Position numbers and translations under genes: made by a program
Source: Branchiostoma belcheri
Lineage: Eukaryota > Chordata > Leptocardii > Amphioxiformes > Branchiostomatidae
Assembly: GCF_001625305.1 (NCBI RefSeq)
Contig: NW_017804365.1
Span: forward strand, 1,116,824-1,180,823
Direction of reading: 5' to 3'
Length of the DNA: 64,000 nucleotides
Shown here: positions 36,337 through 46,314 of the stretch, piece after piece
How the letters are laid out: each line of letters begins with the position of its first letter
Numbering within the stretch: position 1 is the first letter of the stretch
Notes under the pieces: model-generated
The model's database searches: none
The model's input: only the letters and a program-made list of their open reading frames with translations
What the model was told of the DNA's origin: nothing

Positions 36337-36484
36337 CAACTGCAGCCTATATATAGCTACCAGATGTCTTAATGAGGGACGACTGCAGTGTGCGAAATGG
36401 TTGTGTGACCCTGTCACACATTCAGGATCACGACCGTCCCACGAATTTGTTCCCGAACACTAGCCAACGTCGATAGCAGTCTGA

Positions 36485-36751
36485 ATAGATCCCGCAAATA
36501 ACAGAATTTGCACTCTATGTAACTATAACTGTATAGAAGATGAAGCACACTTTGTCTTAGAATGTGCGTTATACAATGGCATCCGGAAATCCTTTATTAG
36601 CTCCTTACAGTTAGAAAACAAGTATGCATACTTACCGAAAATAGAATTGTACAAACATATTATTAGATTCAAGCGCTATGATGTGAATAAAAAACTATGT
36701 AAATTTGTTCATACATCAAGAAGAGATCCTGTAGTTAGATCTTGTAGATAG
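36485..36751 (+). pseudogene. Non-LTR retrotransposon C-terminal zinc-knuckle region
   Basis: The frame contains RICTLCNYNCIEDEAHFVLEC followed by ALYNGIRK and ends at TAG. The C-x2-C...EDE-HF-x3-C-x2-Y-x3-R pattern closes the polymerase protein in many animal non-LTR retrotransposons. Upstream is a stop, so only the terminal 88 codons remain. The downstream UTR ends near 36865 with TATGCAATAAAGTTCATTG, a typical tail. This is a dead 5'-truncated insertion. Confidence 0.75.
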
Positions 36752-37019
36752 AGACGTAGCACACAAATGTAATAATTGGTTATCCGTGTACCCAAGTTAT
36801 TTAACTCAAGTGCATTTGGCCCATGTTGGGCGTAAATATGCAATAAAGTTCATTGTCATTGAATTTAAAAGAGTGATATAAACTGAAGTCAAATTGGACA
36901 AACGAACACACCCAAACACTGATGACTTACATCCCGAATGATTGACTGGTGTTCTTCTAACGTACAGCTGAACACCAGCCAACTACGATCGAACCTCCCA
37001 ACCGATACCCAAATTCTTT

Positions 37020-37415
37020 AAAGGCCTTAAGTGCAGTTAGGGCTTGGAAAACCCAATTTTTAAATCCAACATTCTAATCAGTTATCTACATACTAAGTTG
37101 AATCCACACTATCCCAGTGTACATTGACCCTCATGGAGCAAAGATTATCAAATTTCTGATAGGAAATGGTTACTGAAAGCGCCCTGGGCTTGTTTCTGCA
37201 ATTTATTTTAAATGCCAAAAGTATGAAATTTTAAATGTGCTAATGTAAAGCAGTGAGTGTCTGTCATTACCACAAAGATTGGTCTTATTCATAATATTTC
37301 CAGTTTTGTGCTACGCTGCAAACGCATTGGATGCCTTTTAACATTTTTAAGCATTCGGCCGAATAGAAGATATATTCGCCGTACACCAGCTGACCCAATC
37401 AACTTTGTACCGACC
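37020..37415. repeat. Dispersed repeat, copy 2 of 2
   Basis: It aligns with the repeat at 31.10-31.54 kb over about 400 bp. Just right of it, GGTTGTTGGTCGATCGGC and TTCGTGAATGTGGGACAGGA are inverted relative to CCTGTCACACATTCAGGATC near 36.41 kb. The whole 36.4-37.5 kb block may therefore be one larger element carrying the retroelement tail inside. Confidence 0.55.
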
Positions 37416-38687
37416 TACTCCTAACCATGGTTGTTGGTCGATCGGCTTGTTTTCGGGAGGCCAGATTCGTGAATGTGGGACAGGAGCTTAAGCTTTAGGA
37501 AAGAATCCATTCTGCTATAAATTCTCCCAAGAGAATGAAAGAAAAATGCTTTGATGCTATGCCAATAGCTTTTTTATCCCCCTGGCTTTTATTAGAAACC
37601 GAGACTTACAGTCTGGGTTCTGATAATGGACATTTATGGATCTGGTTGACGGCTGGAAAATGCGACTTCCAATTCAAATTTTCAACTTTAAGACCTGAAG
37701 TAGTATAAGAAGGACCAAATGCAATAGATTGGAACTTAGAAACAAGACGTCAAGAAGTTTGCATTCATATTTGGCTTTTAACGAAAGCCTTCCATCCATT
37801 CCACTCTTTGCACATATTGCTGCTAGGTAGGGATGTCTTGATTTTTCTTATATTATGTACTGTAGTACTGTACTTTGTAACCCGTTATGTTATCTTTATT
37901 TCAGGTTTTATATTTATAGCAGATTTTTTATTTGATGTTTGTCTCTACGTTTTTATTTGTGGGTTATTTCATACCAGTCACCACTGCCTTGATGAGTTGT
38001 GTATTGATTTGTTGTTATTGCCTATAAATATAAAGAAAGAAAAGAAAGAAAGTTGAAACAGGCTTTACTTTTAATTCAGACCAGGCTTTACTTTCGATTT
38101 AGACGAGTTCTTTCGTCATTCTGGGACGGGATGGATTTTTTTTATTTCTGTAAAACCCCGTAAACCTCAAGCTGCATAACAGATGCTGTATTGATGATTT
38201 TCATTTCACGTTACAATTTGTTCTCACTGTTTGTTTTATTGTTGATATAAATTTTAAGTCATAAATTGTTTTTGTTATATTAATTGATAGGTTACAAATT
38301 TATGTTGAAAATTGTTCTCCTCGTTGTTCCTATTAATGTTTTATTTAAGTTTATTAAAGGTGTTATATTTGTTTATATTTTTTTGATTTACAATTTATGT
38401 TACTGAATACTTTAGTTATTTGATATATGTAAACACAAACCATCTACACTTCCCAGTTTTATTAATTTTGACTTGGTTATTCTTAATATGATCCTTATGC
38501 CTCAGTAAGAAACTCACAGTTGTTTATTCAATAGTTATATTTTTTTGTTTAAGACCTAATGGTTATAATTTGGATTTTAGACATTTTTTTTTATATATGT
38601 TATTTAGTTGATTGATTTTGTTAGCTGATTTGTAAATTATATGCAATTAATTTTATTTATTCTTATTATGTTGTATTTTTGAATATA

Positions 38688-38690
<3 letters not shown>
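37416..38690. other. No gene; AT-rich, AAAG run
   Basis: An open frame of 82 codons at 37808-38056 is a run of hydrophobic codons in T-rich sequence that ends in AAAG repeats (38031-38052). It has no start context or homologous motif, and may be the 3' UTR and tail of a retroelement. Confidence 0.3.

Positions 38691-38744
<54 letters not shown>
38691..38744. repeat. TA microsatellite
   Basis: A pure AT/TA dinucleotide run of about 54 bp. The isoleucine-tyrosine open frame through it on the minus strand is an artefact. Confidence 0.97.
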
Positions 38745-38746
<2 letters not shown>

Positions 38747-39536
38747 CCATGGCCCATGGCCATATGAGGCGAAAGCAAATAATTTTTAGTAAAAGTGTAA
38801 TGTTACGAGTATAGTACTTGTATTTGTCAGTTATATTATGCATTTTTTCTTTTGCTGTGAAGTTAGTATTATAAATACCTGCCGCTAGCGCGCTATAGCT
38901 ATATGTCCTTTACATTTTCATGCAGAGCTATAAATGAAAACAAAAATACCGTCCGCACACATACCAGTGTTAGAAATATCCATCCACAGTCTGCATTTTT
39001 CATGATATTTTCAATATTGAAAATTTTGAAGAGAGAAAAGAAAAATTAAGAAACCTTCAATTTTGAAAAAAAAATCAAGCTTGGTGTTAGCATAATATTA
39101 TTTGCGATATTTTGTGTTTACTACTGACTGCATAATATACTAGTAATTTTGCAATTATTTTTCACATTGCATGTAAATGTTTGCCATCATGTAGTTTTGT
39201 GTATGCCGTGGGTTTAGGTCCGGACTTGTGCAAGTGCATTTGCAGAAAGTATCTCCGAAGTGCAGAAGAAAATTGCACAATATTACAGAACACTGAGTGA
39301 GAAAAAGTATTTCTTCCCTGTACTTTACTTCACTTTGGTCGAACTCCCGCTCTCTGTCTATCATCAAAGACAGGATCGGAGCTCCCCCACTTCAGTAAGG
39401 CCGACATCTGTCTTGAGGTTGTCAATGTAATTTATTTTGGGTCTTTGGCCTTTTGTAGGCTCCCAAAGGACCAGTTTGGAGGCTACAGTGTCAGGACGTC
39501 TGACGGAGTGTGCGACCAGTTTCATCCTGTTTTGAT

Positions 39537-39786
39537 TTTTTTTTATTCCAACATGTAATGACCAGACGTGGTGACGACACACTCAAGTTTTATCAACTTA
39601 TATTAATGCTGCCACCAACACGGGGCAAATACATGCCAGGACAATACTCATGTTTACCTGAACGAAGTGAGGAAAGTCGTGTAAAGTGCCTTTCCCAAGG
39701 GCACAAGATCGGTGGCATGTCAGGAGTCGAGCCCGGGACCCCTAGGTTCCGAGTGGCGCACTCTGCCGCTACGCCACACGACCCCA
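39537..39786 (-). mobile_element. tRNA-derived SINE with 11-bp target duplication
   Basis: Read on the minus strand it has the head TGGGGTCGTGTGGCGTAGCG, a B-box-like GGGCTCGACTCC, the core CCTTGGGAAAGGCACTTTAC and an A-rich end. CCTGTTTTGAT flanks it on both sides (39526-39536 and 39787-39797), the expected target-site duplication. It is a full-length copy of the same subfamily as 49.35 kb. Confidence 0.88.
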
Positions 39787-39898
39787 CCTGTTTTGATCTT
39801 CTCCTTAACTGCAGGCAAATCCTGATGTTTCTTCCATTGTATACCTAATCATTTCTGCAGCAAGAATAGAGGGGGTGGGGGGGGGGGCAATGTTCCCC

Positions 39899-40340
39899 TT
39901 ACATTACTCTAACTTTGCTGCAAATGCAACCAGGATATCTATAATCAAAGCTGCGATTGATCGGTTTTATCCGGAGCGATTTGTTTAGAGACCCAATAGC
40001 AGAGAGAAATCCTCCTGCAATGCCGGTTAGACCTGATAAATTCCCTTCATGTACCGATTTTATTCCGTACGACCAATACCAGTATTGATGCATGAAGCAA
40101 TCAAAATTGTGGGGACGCCACAAAACACGCTGACAAAAGAGATCCATTTACGTTCTTGCAAATACAATATGGATAAGTTGCCTTTGATGCCTCTTTTATC
40201 GAAATATCCATGGGCCTATATAAGAGGGCATCAGCGTTATACAGACAATTGGTCAGGCCATGGATGGGTGCTGAGGTCATGACTCTAAGGTGACTAGATA
40301 TGCTTGCCGAGGGGTACTAACCACAGTATTGGATCACTGC
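39899..40340. other. No gene supported; TATA-like box
   Basis: CCTATATAAGAGGGCATCAG (TATATAA at 40217-40223) is a good TATA-type core promoter by sequence, but no start codon or splice site with support follows. An 82-codon frame on the minus strand (39899-40147, with GLTGIAGGFLSAIGS) has no motif I recognise. Confidence 0.25.
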
Positions 40341-40504
40341 GCAGATGTCTCATTATTATGTTTTTGAAGGGAAACATATTGTTTTTGCTCTGTTTCTTCT
40401 TCCTCTTCCCCAAGCAAATAAGGTCAATGACCTGAACCAGACGTCTGTGACCATGGTAACTTGTGTTGGGTTACGTCCTTTTTTGTTTGTTGTGGAGGGA
40501 TTTA
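40341..40504. mobile_element. Left part of interrupted foldback element
   Basis: AAACATATTGTTTTTGCTCT through GGTCAATGACCTGAACCAGA and GTGGAGGGATTTA matches the loop and right arm of the copy at 16.3-16.7 kb. It stops at TTA and resumes at 45332 as TTAGACTCCTATCACCATAT. The missing middle is the 4.8 kb insertion. Confidence 0.8.
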
Positions 40505-41627
40505 GGCCCTGTTCATATGAAGTAAGTGAAGGCGCTTTACATGTGGTTTCCCCCGAAGCCGGTTTCAATTGGCCCCATCTGAACGCTCCAAATCACATTG
40601 ATCCCAAACCTCGATCCCAAACCACTTCTAGAAGTGGTTTAGAAATGGTTTTCCCGCATTGCGATTTGCGTCTGAACGCAATGTGATTTCAATGTGACTT
40701 CACCTAGTCATGGACTACGGGGTGATACTTCTTTATTTACATGCAATAAAAAAATTTACGCGGCAGCAACTTAAAGAGCAGTAATAGTCAAATAATATGT
40801 CGGTTCCTCTGGCGGGATCACCGTCGTCGGCATAAGCCTATTCGCCATTACTAGTGCGCCTGCGCGGAGTTTACTTAGCGACGCAGAATTGGAGATAAAC
40901 AAACCCGCGGCCGCAGTCGTCCCCAGCGCCAGCGTATGTCTCGATTTCCAGCTTACACACGGCGTTACCGGTGGTGGCCCGCCTTGGGCTGAGTTCCAAC
41001 GATGTTCTGGACCTATCTTGCCTAAAATATCGCGATATCTTTATCTTCAAGTGGATTTACGGTACGTTTTTTGACGGTATCCAAGCTAGCGCTAGCGCCT
41101 AATTACTTATGCATGCCCCCCTCCCCCATCCTGCACGCCTTCCGTCTTCACGTTTTCCGCTCAATTTTCCGGTCCAATCTCGATAAAACGAGTTTTGGAA
41201 TACCTTTTTTTCGTGTAAGAGTGGTTATTTGTGTAAGATAATGGTGGAATTTTTCAGTTTTAGTCGGTAAAAATTGTAAATATTAAAACTGCATGAGCTT
41301 TGTCTTCAGAAGACCGATACACTACGTGTTCTTGTGTCACCCCAAGCGCATAGAGCTTTCTAACCACAATCCTCACCGTCTCACCACGACATTATTACCG
41401 ATTAGAATAATGATTTAGGAATAGTACAAGCAGTGATGACATCTATATGTTTATAAATATTTAGTGTGGTTTTCGTAGCGGGATACGTAGGGCCATGGGG
41501 GTTTTGTGCATGCAAATGCCATTGCATTAGTGCATTCAAGACTTGATGTTTTGAACGTAAATCCATCAACTTTTGGTTCAATTTTTCTCTCTTCTTCTTT
41601 TTACAGTGTTACTTTCCCGACCTCAAC

Positions 41628-41771
41628 ATGAAGCTGTGTGCAGTAGTGAATTGCAGCAATTCAACTTACCATCTAGAAAAATGGAAGAGACATGCCAAAT
41701 ACATGGTACAAAAAGTGGACCATTTTCCTATGAGAAGAAAAAACCTCATGCTACTGGAGAAGAGGGAATAA
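41628..41771 (+). CDS. THAP-like N-terminal fragment
   Basis: An ATG 21 bases after a strong 3' splice site (TTCTCTCTTCTTCTTTTTACAG) opens a 47-codon frame, MKLCAVVNCSNSTYHLEKWK onward, to TAA. The C-x4-C-x-NS-x-Y start with a lysine/tryptophan-rich stretch resembles the beginning of THAP-type C2CH DNA-binding domains, which occur in several DNA transposases and their domesticated relatives. The second zinc ligand pair (C-x2-H, usually 35-50 residues later) and the AVPTIF box are missing. Either the exon is spliced out earlier, for example at ATG/GTACAAA near 41706, or the gene is decayed. It sits inside the nested 4.28 kb element. A chance match of a short cysteine pair is possible. Confidence 0.4.
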   Translation: MKLCAVVNCSNSTYHLEKWKRHAKYMVQKVDHFPMRRKNLMLLEKRE

Positions 41772-42974
41772 ACTTATGAACAAGCTTGAAGCCAAACCCA
41801 GATGGAATATACTAAAAATACAAGTACACTTAGGTTCTGAAATGGTTTCATGAAAGTATATTGTAACCCGCACATAAACAGTGCTGCAAATTGTAATCAT
41901 GACAGATATTTTATGTACTGAATTTTGATAGTTCTGTGCAGTAATACTGCTAAACTGGTACAGACTTTTAGTCTAACAAGGGTCTGCTGTAAATAGATTC
42001 AATATGATTATCTTTTCACTTATTAACTTGAATTAGTGGAAAATAATATATTTGAACATGATGTCAAGTCATTAACACTATATTTACCACTTAAGATACC
42101 TTTTTCCGCATGCAGTTGAGAAAGCTGTGGTGAACTGGTGTAGTTGACTCCTTCGTGCCTGCACCACAGGTGCTCCCAGTGATGGTCTAAGTACTAGTAC
42201 TTAAGTTTAGATCTTTTCCACTGACTGTTGACCATAAGATCAGGTGTATGTAGAGAACTCCAGTCATTTACACTACTTACACCAAACACCTGACCCCTGC
42301 GTTTGGATCTTGAAAGTGGAATATTTAATTTGTAACTACTCTCTTGTTGTTTTTCTGACCAAACACAAGAAAAACAAGTCAGTTAACTGCATCGACAGTA
42401 CTACATACTCACTCACATTCACTATCCGGTTTATTGTCTAAATACTAAATAATATTTGCTAGACAGCATAGGTTGTACGATGGCGATTACTAGATTACTG
42501 TAAACATTCACACTGTGATAGAAAACATACAAGCACCGTTAAACATAAACTTACTGTGTTAACACACAAACAGCTCTGCAATCAAAGTGATGTAGAAAAT
42601 ATAATGCCACAGCACTTGGCTCAGATAGTTGATGAAGACAGATATAGTTAGAAAACTACAAAGGAGAACTAGTTTTTTTTAATAAAATATGTAACTTACC
42701 AACTCAGATAACCTTTCAATTACTATTTCCCTGGACACTGATTGTACTGTTACATACATGTATATACTATAAAGAAAACAAAACAAGCACCATTTTGATA
42801 TTTTTCTTATTCCCATATCTCTCTATATGTGGACAGCACTTAATGAATGGTGCATAGGAAATATAATATTAAATATACAATGCCATATATGTTGAGAAAG
42901 ACCTGTACACTAACACAAGTATTACTGGCAACATGCAACAATCCTTTACTAAACACAAGGTTCTTCAAAGAAAA

Positions 42975-43244
42975 TTAATGCCATGGTTGCTTGAATACTA
43001 CTGTTATGTCTTGGGTTCTGTATCCTGGGTCTGTGGACAAGTTCGTCTCCGCGGCCAAGACAGTGTGGACTAAGGAGGTAAGATGTGCCTAGTCGTTTGA
43101 GGAAGCAATTTCTGTCTGCAGTTGGGTAATATGGTGGTAAGGGACTTCGCTTACCCATTCAAAGTCGAAGTAGGAGTATGTTTTCTCCTCATCATAGTCG
43201 CCCGACAGCCGTTTACGTAGTATGGGAGGCACAGGGCCGGCTCG
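42975..43244 (-). pseudogene. Coding-like segment with in-frame TAG, unknown family
   Basis: After TTTAG at the upstream edge, a frame of 51 codons reads RAGPVPPILRKRLSGDYDEE, then KTYSYFDFEWVSEVPYHHIT and QLQTEIASSND. It then meets TAG (43089-43091). The same frame continues for 37 codons (AHLTSLVHTVLAAETNLSTD, GYRTQDITVVFK) to TAA. The residue mix looks more protein-like than the overlapping annotated-length frame in another phase. It could be a real exon with a nonsense mutation, or the last exon ending at TAG. I do not recognise the family. It lies inside the 4.28 kb element, on the opposite strand to the THAP-like fragment. Confidence 0.35.
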
Positions 43245-43679
43245 CTAAACTCATGATCAGTGCTGGGCCGATTTTTAAGTGCGGGGGGAGGGGCATCCTT
43301 TGACGTCGTCCTTCGGTTCGACGAACTACTGTAAATGCATTTTTATTCGTCAGGGATTTAACTTCGCTGTTTTCGCGAAGAGCCTTGCTTCGTGAAGTCA
43401 TGTCCCTCGCGAACTGTTTACCGTATCGCTACACTCCCGTCTTCCAGGTTTCCATGTAGCGTTACGTTTACGTTACTACTACCCATAGAGCCAAGTATAA
43501 CTATCCGTATTGTCTCAGCAGAAATAGACACAAATAAAAGTAGACCTGTCCAGTTCTTCAAGAAATAGAATATTTCTGCGCTATTGTTGAGTATCAGAAT
43601 TATTTATACTGATAAAAATTATTTTATGAGACACCGAATCCAGTGTCAGGCCATGTCAACAGCGTATAAGAAATCTTAG

Positions 43680-45108
43680 CGTGCACGTCGCGGGGCCGCT
43701 TGCGACAGGAATACGGCTAAAATGCAGGCACATCCACAAATAGTTTGATCAAAAACATAATTGCTGGGATCTGAAATGTTACTGGGTTCTCCTTAGCGGG
43801 AGTTGTATTTTGTTTTGGTTGGTAAAACGGAGGGTAAAAATGCTAAAAATTTAGCGTGGGTAGGACGAACCCACGCCGAGGCACGCCGAGGTCCGTATAC
43901 TTCCGGTTTGCAAAATCACGCCGAAAACACCAAAAATCCCCATAGAAGTATACATTTTCCCGAAAGATTCTTGGAACTATGCATTCCTTCACTAGAAGAT
44001 CGATGTGTAGTTGTGGAAAAAGCGTTGTAGCGCTTATATTAAAACAAAGAAAATTTGTTTACATCGCGTCGGCCGCTTGTATGTTACCGCGGCGAGCTGC
44101 TCCGACTGACGCACAACCAATCAGAGACGCGAAATGCGGACACGTGACGCGAGATTTGCATAACGTCAAAATTTATGCAGCTAGCTGAGAAAGCCAGGAG
44201 CGGGGCATGAAACTAATTTTTGTGTCAAATCAGCGCCGTATTTCAAGAGATAAATGCCGGGAAACAAGATTTTCCTGCTTTTGAAAATGTATTTTACGAG
44301 TTCATCTTTGAATATCCGAGTAAAAATCTAACCGTTCGATGCCTGGTCCTTCGGTACGATACAGATCCCGTGTGATTCTCAGCACGAGCCATCAGTTCGG
44401 TATGAATTTTTAACTGCAACCAAATCACTGTTACTCTGTACTAAGTAGCGTTTTGTTAAAAGATTCCATAGCCGGCGATTTTGTGTGACAAAAGAAAATA
44501 TTGGGACTTTATTATTATCAAATATGGGGGATTTCCGGGGCCGGGTAAACCCATGAAAGGGGGGGGGCGGAAGTCGGCATCCCCCTTTGTATTTGGTTCT
44601 GCTGTATAGCGAACTAAAATCCCTCGCGAACTCTCTATTTGCTCCGCTGCGCGAAATTTAGTCATCGCGAACATAAATGCATTTACAGTACCCTTCCGTG
44701 AAGCCCACCGGGCCGAGAATAGGTGAGTTTTTTTTTATTCTTGACTATAATTCTTGACATTCACAACTGAACCTGCTGCTGTCTTCGGCGAATTCGGCAA
44801 CCGCGTCGTGATTCTTTTAAGCATACGAAGTTGTAGGCTTTTCCCCCTGGACGTGACTCACGGAAACGCCTTGAAAACCGGCAGTTACCGGCAGTCTAAC
44901 CTCAACCAAGAAACGTCTGTCATCTTTGCCGTCCAATAAGATATAAAATCTCCACTTACGGCCCGGGTAAACTCATTTTTTTTAGCTACGTAGCGGGATT
45001 CGACACCCGCGCTCGCTGTGTCGCGGGGCGACGCGGTTTTGTTTATCTCTCAAAATGGCGGATATTACCCATCATGCATTTCGCGCCGGTAATGGCGAAT
45101 AGGCTTAT
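43680..45108. promoter_or_regulatory. CpG-rich, promoter-like right end of the nested element
   Basis: CpG dinucleotides are far more frequent here than in the surrounding DNA (for example CGCGTCGGCCGCTTG and GGGGCGACGCGG). The block contains an inverted CCAAT context (AACCAATCAGAG near 44116), an E-box CACGTG near 44141, ATTTGCATAA near 44154 and AAAATGGCGG near 45052. These are usual promoter motifs. Promoter activity, presumably driving the minus-strand segment, is inferred. Confidence 0.35.
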
Positions 45109-45331
45109 TCGGCCGAGATACGCTGGGAGGGGGGCATGCACCAGCAAGCGGGCCGTTGACCTCTGACATTGATAACACGCTACCTAGCGTGTTTTCATCA
45201 AACAACAATGAATGCAGTTTCAGAGAATCGTGATCGGGCACGGTTTAAAAGGAATGTATGGCACGTGGACCAGATGTGAGGAATGCGAGTTACCCGAATC
45301 GCGGTTCGGGTGGATTCATATGAACAAGGCC

Positions 45332-45400
45332 TTAGACTCCTATCACCATATATACGATGAGCAGAGCAGAACATATATGTGAAAGGTAAATAGCCGTTCC
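45332..45400. mobile_element. Right part of interrupted foldback element
   Basis: TTAGACTCCTATCACCATAT, then GTGAAAGGTAAATAG, completes the foldback copy started at 40.34 kb. The outermost end is degraded compared with the 16.7 kb copy. Confidence 0.7.
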
Positions 45401-45984
45401 CCAGCGACAATTGTGAATTCAACGACACAGACATCAATTCTTCCGCGGCAGCGGTCCGTGGTAGTGCGCGGTAAAAAAAGGGACGTTTTGGGGGTTTTTG
45501 ATGGTTTGGGTTTGAGTGCACATTTCTCATAAGCTGCTGAAGATGGCATTAACTACTAAGATGGCTGAAAAGTGTAAGAAGTGGTGTGTTTTGCGTGAAA
45601 GTTTATTTCGGGCCCGAGGCTTACATCTGAGTATCCTTTCGCCTTGAGGGAAGTGCTTTTGTTTGACCCATATTTACTTTCGATGTGTTGTGTGGGTGCT
45701 GTAGCTATATATATATATGCCTTGCGCGACGGGCTATTGAGAAAATCTCTAGGTTAGCATTTTTCTAAATACTTGTCTTGATTATACATTACATAAGGGT
45801 CTTCTCTTTCCGACAATATCAGTTATTTTGGTGGCTAAATTATGGGTTTCCACGTAAAAATGGCAAATTTTCGGCATCATTTTTCATTTGAAATTTAAAA
45901 AAAACTTACTGAAATTGAAAAATTAAAGAAATTGAAACTCTATTATTCTTGTAGCCAGAGGGATATCCGTCATTTTCATACAAA
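45401..45984. other. No recognisable gene
   Basis: A minus frame of up to 110 codons (45198-45530) straddles the end of the insertion and is therefore not a single gene. Nothing else seen. Confidence 0.3.
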
Positions 45985-46314
45985 GTGTTTTTGCTTCAGG
46001 TTTTCTTTTCTAAAACAAACGGTCCCCAGAGTTGGGAGTGTTCAGAATCAATTGAAACCCAAAATAAACTTGGGTCTGCCATTTTAAAGCATATAGAAAA
46101 TGAATTTCACTTTGTTATGGAATGTACCAAATATGATATTATAAGTAACAAGCTATTTACGTTTCTCGAATCAAGTACAACAGATTTCAAGAGTCTCGAT
46201 GTTGGAGACAGATTTGAATATATCTTTATAAGTAATGGTCCCCACAACGCCAAAGTAGGTAGATATATAAAGGAATGCTTTGTTATTAGAAAAAATACCG
46301 AAACTTGTGATTAG
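45985..46314 (+). pseudogene. Non-LTR retrotransposon C-terminal region
   Basis: The frame contains KHIENEFHFVMECTKYDIIS, LFTFLES, FEYIFISNGPHNAKVGRYIK and ends NTETCD. The EN-FHF-x3-C-x2-Y pattern is the second half of the terminal zinc knuckle of non-LTR polymerases, as at 36.5 and 49.9 kb. The first C-x2-C half is not in frame, so it is mutated or lies beyond a frameshift. The UTR ends near 46510 with GTGCAATTGTCGTGCAATAA, a tail related to the string at 14.76 kb. Dead, 5'-truncated copy. Confidence 0.65.

Larger units (their letters stand above)
40832..45108. mobile_element. Nested 4.28 kb element, 20-bp TIR, 5-bp duplication
   Basis: The first 20 bases are ATAAGCCTATTCGCCATTAC and the last 20 are their exact reverse complement. 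TCGGC flanks both ends (40827-40831 and 45109-45113). A second box, GAGATAAACAAA with CCGCG following, lies about 60 bp in from each end, also inverted. Joining the flanks after removing one TCGGC gives sequence that aligns with the simple 497-bp relative at 12.57 kb (GATC...CGCT-GGAGGGGG), which supports a true insertion. It contains a THAP-like start codon region and an opposite-strand coding-like segment, but no recognised transposase. A 5-bp duplication does not match piggyBac, Harbinger or P elements. Confidence 0.7.
40505..45331. mobile_element. GGCC/TTA (PIF/Harbinger-type) insertion, itself interrupted
   Basis: The ends are GGCCCTGTTCATATGAAG and ATTCATATGAACAAGGCC, flanked by TTA at 40502-40504 and 45332-45334. 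Comparison with the uninterrupted repeats at 16.6 and 27.45 kb shows a clean insertion with duplication of TTA. The outer parts match the 497-bp element at 12.57-13.07 kb. Most of the 4827 bp is a second, nested element (40832-45108). Without it this is a simple MITE of roughly 550 bp. No transposase motif was recognised. Confidence 0.85.

Noticed and set aside
38637-38843. Isoleucine-tyrosine repeat protein
   Set aside because: Translation of a TA microsatellite.
39899-40147. 82-codon minus frame near a TATA-like box
   Set aside because: No motif, no splice signals, and the TATA-like string points the other way.
45198-45530. 110-codon minus frame
   Set aside because: It spans the boundary between the GGCC insertion and its target repeat.
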